The translations under genes were made by a program, and so were the position numbers. Positions 25,590 to 33,321 of a stretch of DNA of 47,928 nt are shown piece by piece (within the stretch, counting starts at the first letter, position 1; the number at the start of each line of letters is the position of its first letter). The DNA is taken from positions 1 to 47,928 of the forward strand of contig CACWNY010000008.1 of assembly GCA_902762375.1 (NCBI GenBank), read 5' to 3'. This stretch comes from an uncultured Ruminococcus sp. Lineage in GTDB: Bacteria; Bacillota; Clostridia; Oscillospirales; Acutalibacteraceae. The notes beneath the pieces were generated by a model, which did not search any database, had not been told where the DNA came from, and saw only the letters and a list, made by a program, of their open reading frames with translations.

Positions 25590-25871
25590 ATCTGTTAAAG
25601 GGCGTTGCCCTTTAAAATCCCATCAGGGGCGTTGCCCCTGAACCCCACGAACTTTTTTCAAAAAGTTCGACAAAAACTTTTAATTGTCATAGCTAAGCCT
25701 TAGCGAAACAATTCGAACGAAGTGAGCCTTGAAAGTTTTTTGTCCACTTTTTTTCAAAAAAGTGGCGGTTTCCAAAGGCGGAGCCTTTGGTGGGATTGTT
25801 AAGGGCAAAGCCCTTAACACAGGATTTTAAAGGGTTGGGAACACAGACACTGTGCGGTAGCCCTTTAACCA
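25590..25871. repeat. Modular hairpin repeat, tail-to-tail composite (copy 11)
   Basis: A forward arm (H1, AGGGGC/GCCCCT, GAACTTTTTTC/GAAAAAGTTC), TTAATTGTCATAGCT, then CGAACGAAGTGAGCC and a reverse arm with H3, CCAAAGGC/GCCTTTGG, TTAAGGGC/GCCCTTAA, and a final H1 whose loop is enlarged (AAAGGGTTGGGAACACAGAC...GGTAGCCCTTT). It fills most of the mgsA-hisS gap; no T-box leader is visible. Confidence 0.85.
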
Positions 25872-25891
25872 GAAAACGGAGGTTATGAGAA

Positions 25892-27199
25892 ATGGCTTTG
25901 ATTACCAAAAAAGTGTACGGTACACAAGATGTACTGCCTAAAGACAGCTACAAGTGGCAGTTTATTGAACATCTGATGAGAGAACACGCTACTAACTATG
26001 GCTTTAAAGAAATTCGCACACCTGTTTTTGAACACACTGAACTTTTTCAGCGTGGCGTGGGTGATACTACCGATGTCGTGCAGAAAGAAATGTATACATT
26101 CGATACCAAAGGCGGAACATCTATTACTTTGCGTCCTGAAGGTACGGCAGGTGCGGTAAGGTCGTTGCTGGAAAACGCCTTGTATAATGATGGTTTGCCT
26201 GTAAAAACTTTTTATATTACTTCATGCTATCGCTATGAGAAGAAACAGGCTAACCGCTACCGTGAATTTCACCAGTTCGGAATAGAAGTTTTCGGTACAC
26301 CTGACCCTATGGCAGACGCTGAAGTTATTATGTTGGCACACAGCCTTTTTGAAAGACTTGGCATTAAAGATTTACAGCTTGAATTAAATTCCATAGGTTG
26401 TCCGAAATGTCGTGCAGAATATCAGAAAGCACTCCGAGAATATTTTGAAAGTCATAAAGATGAACTTTGTGATACCTGTATTTCTCGACTGGATAAAAAT
26501 CCTATGAGAATTTTAGACTGTAAAAGTCCGATATGTTCTAAAATTGCAGAGAATGCTCCCGTTGTATTGGATTATCTTTGTGATGATTGTCAAGACCATT
26601 TTGCTAAAGTGAAATCTTATCTTGACAGTGCGGATATTCACTATGTTATCAATCCCAAAATTGTGCGTGGACTGGATTATTACACAAAGACTGTTTTTGA
26701 ATTTGTCACAACAAGTTTAGGGTCACAAGGTACGGTATGCGGAGGCGGTCGTTATGACGGTCTGGTGGAAGAATTAGGCGGACAACCGATGCCCTCGTTA
26801 GGATTTGGTCTTGGCATAGAAAGACTGCTTGCTCTGATGGAAGAACAGAAAATTGAAATCGAAGAACCTGAAACCTGTGATTTATATATTGCCAGCATAG
26901 GGGAAAAAGCTAAAGTAAAATCTTTTAATATGGTCAGTCAGATAAGACAATCATCGTTATATGCCGAATGTGATATTGTAGGCAGAAGTTTAAGGGCTCA
27001 GATGAAGTATGCTGATAAAATCGGAGCAAAATTCAGTATAGTCATCGGTGACGATGAAGTGGACAGCAATACCGCTTTGTTGAAGAATATGAAAACAGGC
27101 GAAAAAGTACAGGTTTCCATAGGGGAGAATTTTGCAGAAGAATTTATGGATAAGTTCATCAGCTATCAGATGGACTTGTTCGGTGACATAGAGATTTGA
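25892..27199 (+). CDS. hisS: Histidyl-tRNA synthetase
   Basis: A 435-residue class II aminoacyl-tRNA synthetase that charges tRNA-His. Motif 1 region FKEIRTPVFEHTELFQRGVGDTTDVVQKEMY, motif 2 CYRYEKKQANRYREFHQFGIEVFG (about 110-133), the HisA motifs VRGLDYYTKTVFEF (about 258-271) and motif 3 GLGIERLLALM (about 309-319) are all present. The anticodon-binding domain occupies about 330-430. The central CxxC.../CDTC residues in the insert are common in Firmicutes. The start has ACGGAGG upstream. It precedes aspS as in many Firmicutes. Confidence 0.97.
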   Translation: MALITKKVYGTQDVLPKDSYKWQFIEHLMREHATNYGFKEIRTPVFEHTELFQRGVGDTTDVVQKEMYTFDTKGGTSITLRPEGTAGAVRSLLENALYNDGLPVKTFYITSCYRYEKKQANRYREFHQFGIEVFGTPDPMADAEVIMLAHSLFERLGIKDLQLELNSIGCPKCRAEYQKALREYFESHKDELCDTCISRLDKNPMRILDCKSPICSKIAENAPVVLDYLCDDCQDHFAKVKSYLDSADIHYVINPKIVRGLDYYTKTVFEFVTTSLGSQGTVCGGGRYDGLVEELGGQPMPSLGFGLGIERLLALMEEQKIEIEEPETCDLYIASIGEKAKVKSFNMVSQIRQSSLYAECDIVGRSLRAQMKYADKIGAKFSIVIGDDEVDSNTALLKNMKTGEKVQVSIGENFAEEFMDKFISYQMDLFGDIEI

Positions 27200-27201
27200 G
27201 T

Positions 27202-27308
27202 TTAAGGGCTACCGCCCTTAAAAATCCTGTTTCAAGGGTTGCACCCTTGAAAATCCCGCCAAACTTTTTGAAAAAAGTTTGACAAAAACTTTTAATTGTC
27301 ATAGCTAT
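27202..27308 (+). repeat. Modular hairpin repeat, partial copy 12
   Basis: A forward arm filling the hisS-aspS gap: TTTAAGGGC/GCCCTTAAA, TTTCAAGGG/CCCTTGAAA, CAAACTTTTTG/AAAAGTTTG, then CTTTTAATTGTCATAGCT. It would be transcribed within the synthetase operon. Confidence 0.85.
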
Positions 27309-27341
27309 ATGATGGAATTTTTGAATACAGAGGCGATAAAA

Positions 27342-29132
27342 ATGGCTGAATTTATGACAGGCTTGAAAAGAACGGACTATTGTGGTACTTTGCGAATGAG
27401 TGATTGCGGAAAAAAGGTCACGGTATTTGGTTGGGTACAGCGTCAGAGAGATTTAGGACAGCTTATCTTTATTGATTTGCGTGACCGTACAGGTATTATA
27501 CAGCTTGCTCTGGACGAAAATACCGACAGAACTGTTTTTGAAAAGGCAGTAGCGGTAAAAAGCGAATATGTGTTGGGTGTTGTCGGAACGGTCAGAGAGA
27601 GAAGTGCCAAAACAGATAAAATTGCGACGGGTGATATTGAAATTTCAGTGGAAGAACTGCGTATTTTAGGAGAAAGCGAAACACCACCTTTTGAGATTAT
27701 TCCCGACTGTAAAACAGGCGAACTGACAAGACTGAAATACCGTTATCTTGATTTAAGGCGTTCGGATTTACAGAGCAACATTATTTTCCGTCACAAAGTG
27801 GCAAAAGTGACTCGTGACTATTTTGATGAACAGGGATTTATTGAAATTGAAACACCTATGTTAATCAAATCCACTCCCGAAGGAGCAAGAGATTTTTTAG
27901 TACCGTCCAGAATACATAAGGGAAGTTTCTATGCGTTACCGCAATCCCCACAGATTTATAAACAGCTTTGCATGGTAGCAGGGTTTGACAGATATATGCA
28001 GATAGCAAGATGTTTCCGTGATGAAGATTTGCGTGCTGACCGTCAGCCCGAATTTACACAGATTGATATAGAAATGTCCTTTGTAGATATGGAAGATGTT
28101 TTGCAGATAGGGGAGGGGTATATCCAAAGAGTGTTCAAAGAAACGATGAACATGGATATTCCCACACCGTTTCCCCGATACACCTATAACGAAGTAATGG
28201 AAAGATACGGTTCAGATAAACCCGATACCCGTTTTGGTATGGAGTTGTTTGACCTGAGCGATATTGTCAAAGACAGTGCATTGAGTGTATTCAGCGGTGC
28301 TGTTGCTGATGGTGGCAGTGTAAGGGGAATTACCGCCAAAAATGCGTTGAAAACCTGTTCCAAAAAGCAGATTAAAAAACTGACAGAATTTGTTAAAGGC
28401 ATAGGAGCAAAAGGACTTGCATGGGTGAGAGTAAACGATAGTGAACTTGAATCCAGTTTCGGCAAATTCATGACAGATGATGAAATGCAGGCTATCCTGA
28501 ATAAAGCACAGGCGGAAAAGGATGATGTTATTTTTATCGTTGCCGACAGCGATAACAGTATAGTACTTTCCACATTGGGAGCATTGCGTCTTGAACTTGC
28601 CAGCAAACTGGAAATCAAAAAAGAAGGTTATAATTTCCTTTGGGTGGTCAAGTTTCCGTTTTTCGAATTTGACAAAGAAAGTAATACATGGGTCGCCATG
28701 CACCACCCTTTCACCTCACCGACTGACGATTGCCTTGATACATTGGAAGAAGATAAAGGAAAAGTTTATGCCAAAGCCTATGATATGGTACTCAACGGTA
28801 TTGAGCTTTCATCAGGGTCTATCCGTATCACCAACCCCGATTTACAAAAGAGAATGTTCAGCCTTTTAGGACTGAGTGATGAAGAAGCCTATCAGAAATT
28901 CGGATTTCTGACAGACGCTTTCAAATATGGAGCACCTCCTCACGGTGGTATGGGTATAGGTCTTGACCGTCTTGTCATGCAGATGTTACAAGCACCTACT
29001 TTAAGAGATGTTGTCGCTTTCCCGAAAGTACAGAACGCTTCCGAACCTATGACCAATGCACCAAGTTCTATTGAACAGGTACAGCTTGATGATTTGGGCA
29101 TAACTCTTGTCAAATCGGCAGAGGATAAGTAA
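27342..29132 (+). CDS. aspS: Aspartyl-tRNA synthetase (bacterial type)
   Basis: A 596-residue class II synthetase charging tRNA-Asp. It has an N-terminal OB-fold anticodon-binding domain (about 1-110, GWVQRQRDLGQLIFIDLRDR), motif 2 RCFRDEDLRADRQPEFTQID (about 220-240), a bacterial GAD insertion domain (about 290-420), and motif 3 GGMGIGLDRLVM near 530. The length fits the bacterial type. I start at ATG 27342 with AGAGG 7 nt upstream; in-frame ATGs about 11 codons upstream arise from the repeat junction. Discriminating versus non-discriminating specificity cannot be judged here. Confidence 0.96.
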   Translation: MAEFMTGLKRTDYCGTLRMSDCGKKVTVFGWVQRQRDLGQLIFIDLRDRTGIIQLALDENTDRTVFEKAVAVKSEYVLGVVGTVRERSAKTDKIATGDIEISVEELRILGESETPPFEIIPDCKTGELTRLKYRYLDLRRSDLQSNIIFRHKVAKVTRDYFDEQGFIEIETPMLIKSTPEGARDFLVPSRIHKGSFYALPQSPQIYKQLCMVAGFDRYMQIARCFRDEDLRADRQPEFTQIDIEMSFVDMEDVLQIGEGYIQRVFKETMNMDIPTPFPRYTYNEVMERYGSDKPDTRFGMELFDLSDIVKDSALSVFSGAVADGGSVRGITAKNALKTCSKKQIKKLTEFVKGIGAKGLAWVRVNDSELESSFGKFMTDDEMQAILNKAQAEKDDVIFIVADSDNSIVLSTLGALRLELASKLEIKKEGYNFLWVVKFPFFEFDKESNTWVAMHHPFTSPTDDCLDTLEEDKGKVYAKAYDMVLNGIELSSGSIRITNPDLQKRMFSLLGLSDEEAYQKFGFLTDAFKYGAPPHGGMGIGLDRLVMQMLQAPTLRDVVAFPKVQNASEPMTNAPSSIEQVQLDDLGITLVKSAEDK

Positions 29133-29174
29133 TCATTGTCTTAAAAAACTTCTATGAGAAAATCCCGAATGCTG

Positions 29175-29274
29175 AAAAGCCTTGAAAGTTTTTTGTCCAC
29201 TTTTTTTCAAAAAAGTGGGCGGGGTCAAGGGGCGGCAGCCCCTTGCGGGATTTTAAAGGACGAAGCCCTTTAAC
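29175..29274 (-). repeat. Modular hairpin repeat, partial copy 13
   Basis: A reverse arm after aspS: CCTTGAAAGTTTTTTG, H3 (TCCACTTTTTTT/AAAAAAGTGG), H2 (CAAGGGGC/GCCCCTTG) and H1 with one changed base (TTTAAAGGAC/GCCCTTTAA). Confidence 0.85.
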
Positions 29275-29323
29275 AAAAAACGCCGAAAGTCCGTGCTTTT
29301 TACTGCGACTTTCAGCGTTTTCT
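29275..29323 (-). terminator. Terminator between convergent aspS and the small acidic gene
   Basis: On the minus strand CGCTGAAAGTC pairs with GACTTTCGGCG (one U-G pair), followed by TTTTTTG. It works less well on the plus strand (one mismatch) but also has TTTTCTTT there, so it may serve both genes. Confidence 0.75.
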
Positions 29324-29333
29324 TTAAGGTAGA

Positions 29334-29513
29334 TTAGTTTTGCTGTGGTAATTGCTGGATATCTTCATCGTCGTAGATATCGTCAAAATCTTCATATTCC
29401 AAATCATCATCAAATATCCTTGCATTGATATCCAGAGCTTTAAATTTCGGTGTTTTAGCTTTCGTGTTTTTTGAATAAGAATGGGATAATTCGCTGGTAT
29501 AATTGTCAATCAT
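29334..29513 (-). CDS. Small acidic hypothetical protein (59 residues)
   Basis: A 59-residue reading frame, MIDNYTSELS...LPQQN, with a strong AGGAGG site 8 nt before the ATG and its own terminator. The N-terminal half is polar and basic (SYSKNTKAKTPKFKAL) and the C-terminal half is very acidic (IFDDDLEYEDFDDIYDDED), so the protein is strongly bipolar. I recognise no family. The ribosome site, terminator and non-random composition argue that it is real; an overlapping longer frame on the same strand lacks these. Confidence 0.7.
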   Translation of the reverse strand: MIDNYTSELSHSYSKNTKAKTPKFKALDINARIFDDDLEYEDFDDIYDDEDIQQLPQQN

Positions 29514-29632
29514 CAGAACTCCTCCTTGAACGGTAAAACATATATATACTTTTCCAACAATTATAGTATACCACTTATTTCATAAGAAAACACCTGTTTG
29601 ATAAACAATTCATGATTTTTTTACAAATAATA

Positions 29633-29671
29633 AAAGACAACCGACTTTTCTGAAAAAAATCGGTTGTCTTT
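29633..29671 (-). terminator. Terminator of the ferredoxin gene
   Basis: AAAGACAACCGA and TCGGTTGTCTTT form a perfect 12-bp stem with a 15-nt loop, followed on the minus strand by TATTATTTG. It is 25 nt past the stop. Confidence 0.85.
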
Positions 29672-29695
29672 ATCTGTCATGTAACCGTTATGAGA

Positions 29696-29866
29696 TTATT
29701 CCTCAGCAGGAGCACCTACAGGACATACATCTGCACAACTTCCGCAACTGATACAAGCGTCAGCACTGATTTCGTATTTGCCGTCACCTTCAGCGATAGC
29801 TTCAACGGGACATTCAGCAGCACAAGCACCACAAGCAATGCAATCGTCACTAATTTTGTAAGCCAT
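29696..29866 (-). CDS. 2[4Fe-4S] ferredoxin (clostridial type)
   Basis: A 56-residue electron carrier with two complete cluster motifs, CIACGACAAECP (residues 9-20) and CISCGSCADVCP (about 38-49), starting MAYKIS as in clostridial ferredoxins. It is a plausible electron partner for IorAB and other low-potential enzymes of this anaerobe. The start has AAAGGAGG 7-8 nt upstream, and it is monocistronic with a strong terminator, which suggests high expression. Confidence 0.97.
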   Translation of the reverse strand: MAYKISDDCIACGACAAECPVEAIAEGDGKYEISADACISCGSCADVCPVGAPAEE

Positions 29867-30199
29867 GAATAGACCTCCTTTCTGTATTGAGAACTGTTTT
29901 TGTGTTTCTGATACGCCCTCATTTTAGCATATTTTCAAAAAAAATCAATACTAAAAATCATTTTTTATACAGTTTGTTAAAATTGCGAAAAAAAAAGCGT
30001 GAGGAATAATTAATTTGTACAAAAAATAAAATTATAGCCTAATTTATAAAAAAAATTAGTTAGCATTGACTAATTAGCTGAGTATTATTTTTGGTGGCGG
30101 ATTTTTAACGAATTGTAAAAATTATTGTAAAACGATAATTAATTATTGACTTTTGATAATTATGGTGTTAGTATAAAAAGCAGAAGGAGGGCATTTGCG
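29867..30199. other. Divergent region between ferredoxin and DUF2975/HTH genes
   Basis: 333 bp, very AT-rich, without a hairpin-repeat copy. It contains an inverted repeat AATTAGT/ACTAATT (30054-30075) and a possible plus-strand promoter, TTGACT (30146-30151) with TAGTAT 17 nt later (30169-30174), upstream of the DUF2975 gene. The inverted repeat could be an operator for the HTH protein encoded downstream; this is inference. Confidence 0.4.
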
Positions 30200-30643
30200 T
30201 TGAAAGTTACCAAATCGGTTATGTTCTGTTTGTGGACGGTAAGAATTTTCATAGCGGTGAGTGTGGTCAGTTTATTTTTCATTCCCGGAATAGCGGAGTA
30301 TTACAGTATGGTAGCCAGTCAAAGTAAAGATATTTCTTTAATTATCACAGTGGTACTGTATGTACTGGTTATTCCAGCCATAGCAACATTGAGTGCCATG
30401 TATTTGCTTTTGAAGAGTATTGTCAGAAATGATATCTTCACACTGAAAAATGTCAGGTATCTGAATGTGATAACGGTTTGTCTTTTTATTATAGGAATAA
30501 TATGTGGCATAGTAGCATTTATGACAAGTTTTTTTGCCTTTATCAGCATACCGTTTTTGTTTATGGGATTGGTACTGCTTGTGTTACGGAATGTTTTTTC
30601 ACAGGCTGTAGAAATCAAGTCGGAAAATGATTTGACGGTATAA
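30200..30643 (+). CDS. DUF2975 membrane protein
   Basis: A 147-residue protein with four transmembrane helices (about 8-30, 48-72, 92-112, 118-138) and the central IVRNDIFTLKNVRYLNVI motif typical of DUF2975. These proteins almost always pair with a small Cro/CI-like regulator, as here (the next gene starts 22 nt downstream), but their function is unknown. I start at TTG 30200 because AAGGAGGG lies about 9 nt upstream; the frame is open from 30146 but that region overlaps the likely promoter. Confidence 0.8.
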   Translation: MKVTKSVMFCLWTVRIFIAVSVVSLFFIPGIAEYYSMVASQSKDISLIITVVLYVLVIPAIATLSAMYLLLKSIVRNDIFTLKNVRYLNVITVCLFIIGIICGIVAFMTSFFAFISIPFLFMGLVLLVLRNVFSQAVEIKSENDLTV

Positions 30644-30665
30644 CAGTGCTGGTTGAGGTGATAAT

Positions 30666-30872
30666 ATGGCAATCGTAATTAATATTGATGTAATGCTTAG
30701 TAAAAGGAAGATGTCCTCTTTGGAACTTTCTCAGAAAATTGGTATTACGCCTGCCAATCTTTCCATTCTGAAAACTGGAAAGGCTAAAGCGTTGAAATTA
30801 TCTACATTGGATAAACTTTGTCAGGCACTCCATTGCCAGCCTGCTGACTTGCTGGAATATCGTGACGATTAG
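30666..30872 (+). CDS. Small Cro/CI-type HTH regulator (YozG-like)
   Basis: A 68-residue helix-turn-helix protein (MSSLELSQKIGITPANLSILKTGKAKALKLSTLDKLC spans the HTH, residues 16-52), with the C-terminal CQPADLLEYRDD typical of the YozG/HTH_26 group. It forms a two-gene unit with the DUF2975 protein. It probably binds DNA as a dimer to regulate this operon; target sites are not proven. Confidence 0.88.
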   Translation: MAIVINIDVMLSKRKMSSLELSQKIGITPANLSILKTGKAKALKLSTLDKLCQALHCQPADLLEYRDD

Positions 30873-30873
30873 T

Positions 30874-30995
30874 TTAATGTCGGGGACTTTGTCCCCGAAC
30901 CCCTATTTAAGGGTTGCCACCCTTAAAAATCCTGCCAAACTTTTTGAAAAAAGTTTGACCAAAAACTTTCAGGGAAAATTTGCGACAGCAAATTT
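30874..30995 (+). repeat. Modular hairpin repeat, partial copy 14, with an alternative GGGGAC hairpin
   Basis: Begins with H5, TCGGGGAC/GTCCCCGA, a module seen elsewhere only at 44.6 kb. TTTAAGGG/CCCTTAAA, CAAACTTTTTG/AAAAGTTTG and AAAATTTGCGACAGCAAATTTT (H4-like) follow. It fills the HTH to DUF4173 gap. Confidence 0.85.
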
Positions 30996-31033
30996 TCGGA
31001 AAACAATGTATTACGAAAGGTAGGTAAGTTATC

Positions 31034-33070
31034 ATGAAAAATCCTAACGACAACAGTAATGTTCCTTTGCAAAATCCGTATTTACCGCCAGAGAAAGATA
31101 AGTCGGATTTTGACGACGGCTTTGAACAGTTTGCCATAGAAGAAGAAGTAACGGAAAATGTTGCTGAAAATTCCTCGCAACCGCAAAGTCAGGTTCAGCA
31201 AGAGCAAAGTGCTGTACCAAATCCGCAGAATGAAAATTATCAGAGTGCTACACCAAATCCGCAGAATGAGAATTATCATGGTGCTACACCAAATTTGCCG
31301 TACAGTTATGGAAATGTTCAGAATGAAAATCCTTACAACCATAATTATACGGAAAATCCTTATTACAAACAATATCATAACTATAATAATCCTGATAATG
31401 TTTCGGTATCGGCAACAAACCCGTCTGCAATGAACGGAAATACGCCACGCACCTACTATCATAATCCTGCACCTTATGTTCGGAAACGGGAATTTGACCG
31501 CACAGACAGAATTTTTGCTACATTGGCAATTTTTGTCGGTTTATTTTTCATATGGTTCATCGTTGTTCAGGAATTTAACATGGGAATAGGAGCAACGGTC
31601 AGTTTTACCGCAACTTTGTTTTTATCGTATGCGTATGTTTCCAAAAAGGATATGAAAATTGATGGGTTACATAAAGTGACATTTTTTATGATGGCTTTCT
31701 TATGTATTCCGTTTACGCTATATAACAATACAATGGCACTGGCAATGGATTTTGTGACCTTGTTGTTTGGTACGCTGTACTGGGTGTATTCGGCAAACGG
31801 AAAAGACAGAAAATCATCAGGCAATTATTTTTCAGATTTTTTTGTAGGGTGTTTTGCCTATCCGCTGATGAATTACGGAGCAATGTTTCCTGCTATTTTC
31901 CGCAGAAACGATGGCAAGAAAAATGGTAATGTCAAATGGGTAATTCTGGGACTGGTTCTTGCTATACCATTTGTGGGGATTGTTTCGGCATTGCTGATGG
32001 AAAGTGACGAAATGTTCAAAGTCATGTTTTCGTTTATTTTTGACAATTTCCTTTCAAGGGTTCTGGAGTATGTGTTGTATACCATTTTCGGATTGCCGAT
32101 AGCAATGGCATTTTTCAGTGCATGGTATACCAAATATGTTGAGGATAAGAAACAGTCACTGGTTACAGTCAATCAGCCTGTACATAAATCAAATCGCTAT
32201 GTTATACCGCTTGCATTGGTTTATTCGGTAATTATTCCTGTTTGTGTGGTATATTTTCTGTATCTGATATCGCAGGTATCGTATTTTATTTCTTTCATCG
32301 CCGATAATCTTTTGCCGAAAGATTTTACCATAGTCGACTATGCCAGACGGGGATTTTTTGAACTTTGTGTGATTGCGGTTATTAATCTGATAGTTATTAT
32401 ACTGATGGTCAGTTTTTCAAAAAGACCGCAGGGAAAAATAGCAGTCGGTGTAAAAGGGATTACGATAATGATGTCAGCATTTACGATGATTTTCATTGTC
32501 ACCGCCATTTACAAAATGTCCATGTACATCAAAAAGTACGGCTATACCCCGATGAGAATAGATACAGCCGTTTTCATGATATTCTTGTTTGTGATATTTG
32601 TCACGATAATTCTTCATCAGATTTTCGGGAAAATCAATCTGTTCAAAACAACGACAGTGATTTTACTGTTATTTCTGGGAGCGTTCAATATTATGAATGT
32701 TGACGCTTTTGTGGCAAAGGAAAATATCAGAATGTACAAAAACGGTCAGATAGAGTGGATGGGTTCAGATTTACTGTACCGTCTGGACGATTCGGCGTAT
32801 GAGTACATTGTTCCTTTTGCAGAAGAAGAAAACAACGGTCTGAGTTGGGAAGATAACAAAGCATTGCACAGTGCAATAAGAAGTCGTAAAATTCGTTTGA
32901 AATATTCGTCAGGTTATGAAGATATGTCAGACGCTTTTCCGTCATTCAATGTCAGTCGCTATAAAGTGTGCAAAATACTGAATCGTTACGATGATGAAAA
33001 ATATGAAAAAATATATACGGATAACTATTATAATCATTATTATGATGATTACGGTTATGACGATTTCTGA
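31034..33070 (+). CDS. DUF4173/DUF4153-type polytopic membrane protein with Asn/Gln-rich N-terminus
   Basis: A 678-residue protein. Residues 1-155 are hydrophilic and Asn/Gln/Pro/Tyr-rich and contain two perfect-length 12-residue repeats (NPQNENYQSATP, NPQNENYHGATP; DNA 31220-31291). About 11 membrane helices follow (160-565) in the pattern of DUF4173, with AMAFFSAWYTKYVEDK near 355-370. The C-terminus is a soluble Tyr/Asp-rich tail (YYNHYYDDYGYDDF). The family has no established function; members lie near HTH/DUF2975 genes in several Firmicutes (recollection, not checked). The start follows GAAAGGTAGG. A strong terminator lies at 33079. Confidence 0.75.
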   Translation: MKNPNDNSNVPLQNPYLPPEKDKSDFDDGFEQFAIEEEVTENVAENSSQPQSQVQQEQSAVPNPQNENYQSATPNPQNENYHGATPNLPYSYGNVQNENPYNHNYTENPYYKQYHNYNNPDNVSVSATNPSAMNGNTPRTYYHNPAPYVRKREFDRTDRIFATLAIFVGLFFIWFIVVQEFNMGIGATVSFTATLFLSYAYVSKKDMKIDGLHKVTFFMMAFLCIPFTLYNNTMALAMDFVTLLFGTLYWVYSANGKDRKSSGNYFSDFFVGCFAYPLMNYGAMFPAIFRRNDGKKNGNVKWVILGLVLAIPFVGIVSALLMESDEMFKVMFSFIFDNFLSRVLEYVLYTIFGLPIAMAFFSAWYTKYVEDKKQSLVTVNQPVHKSNRYVIPLALVYSVIIPVCVVYFLYLISQVSYFISFIADNLLPKDFTIVDYARRGFFELCVIAVINLIVIILMVSFSKRPQGKIAVGVKGITIMMSAFTMIFIVTAIYKMSMYIKKYGYTPMRIDTAVFMIFLFVIFVTIILHQIFGKINLFKTTTVILLLFLGAFNIMNVDAFVAKENIRMYKNGQIEWMGSDLLYRLDDSAYEYIVPFAEEENNGLSWEDNKALHSAIRSRKIRLKYSSGYEDMSDAFPSFNVSRYKVCKILNRYDDEKYEKIYTDNYYNHYYDDYGYDDF

Positions 33071-33078
33071 ACAAAAAT

Positions 33079-33125
33079 AAAGGGTGTTGTGAAGAAGTTT
33101 TCTTCACAGCACCTTTTATTTTTCT
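33079..33125 (+). terminator. Terminator of the DUF4173 gene
   Basis: AAGGGTGTTGTGAAGA pairs with TCTTCACAGCACCTT, short loop, then TTTATTTTT. Confidence 0.9.
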
Positions 33126-33313
33126 CACTCCGAACGAAGTGAGCCTTGAAAGTTTTTGTCGAACTTTTTTCAAAAAGTTCGTGGGGTTCAGGGGCAAAGC
33201 CCCTGATAGGATTTTTAAGGGCGAAGCCCTTAAACTCCCCATAAAAATCCAAAATTTGCGTAAGCAAATTTTGACAATTAATGATTTGATTTTCAACCGC
33301 ACAGATAGAAAGT
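33126..33313 (-). repeat. Modular hairpin repeat, near-complete reverse copy (copy 15)
   Basis: Reading on the minus strand: terminal-repeat-like CTATCTGTGCGGTTG (about 33295-33309), H4 (CAAAATTTGC/GCAAATTTTG), H1 (TTTAAGGGC/GCCCTTAAA), AGGGGC/GCCCCT, GAACTTTTTG/AAAAAAGTTC, ending with the GGCTCACTTCGTTCGG tail. The opposite terminal repeat is missing. Confidence 0.85.
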
Positions 33314-33321
33314 TTTTGGGG

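Noticed and set aside
25482..25891. T-box leader upstream of hisS (and similarly aspS and ilvD)
   Set aside because: The gaps consist of repeat modules or a simple promoter with a short hairpin; no T-box consensus or specifier stem was seen.
25693..25908. Possible 71-residue protein upstream of hisS on the minus strand
   Set aside because: It lies within a repeat copy, and similar peptides (FKKVDKT, GFALNNP) appear wherever the repeat does in that frame. There is no ribosome site.
29324..29509. 61-residue minus-strand frame overlapping the small acidic gene
   Set aside because: The alternative frame at 29334-29513 has AGGAGG at the right distance and a structured composition; this one has neither.
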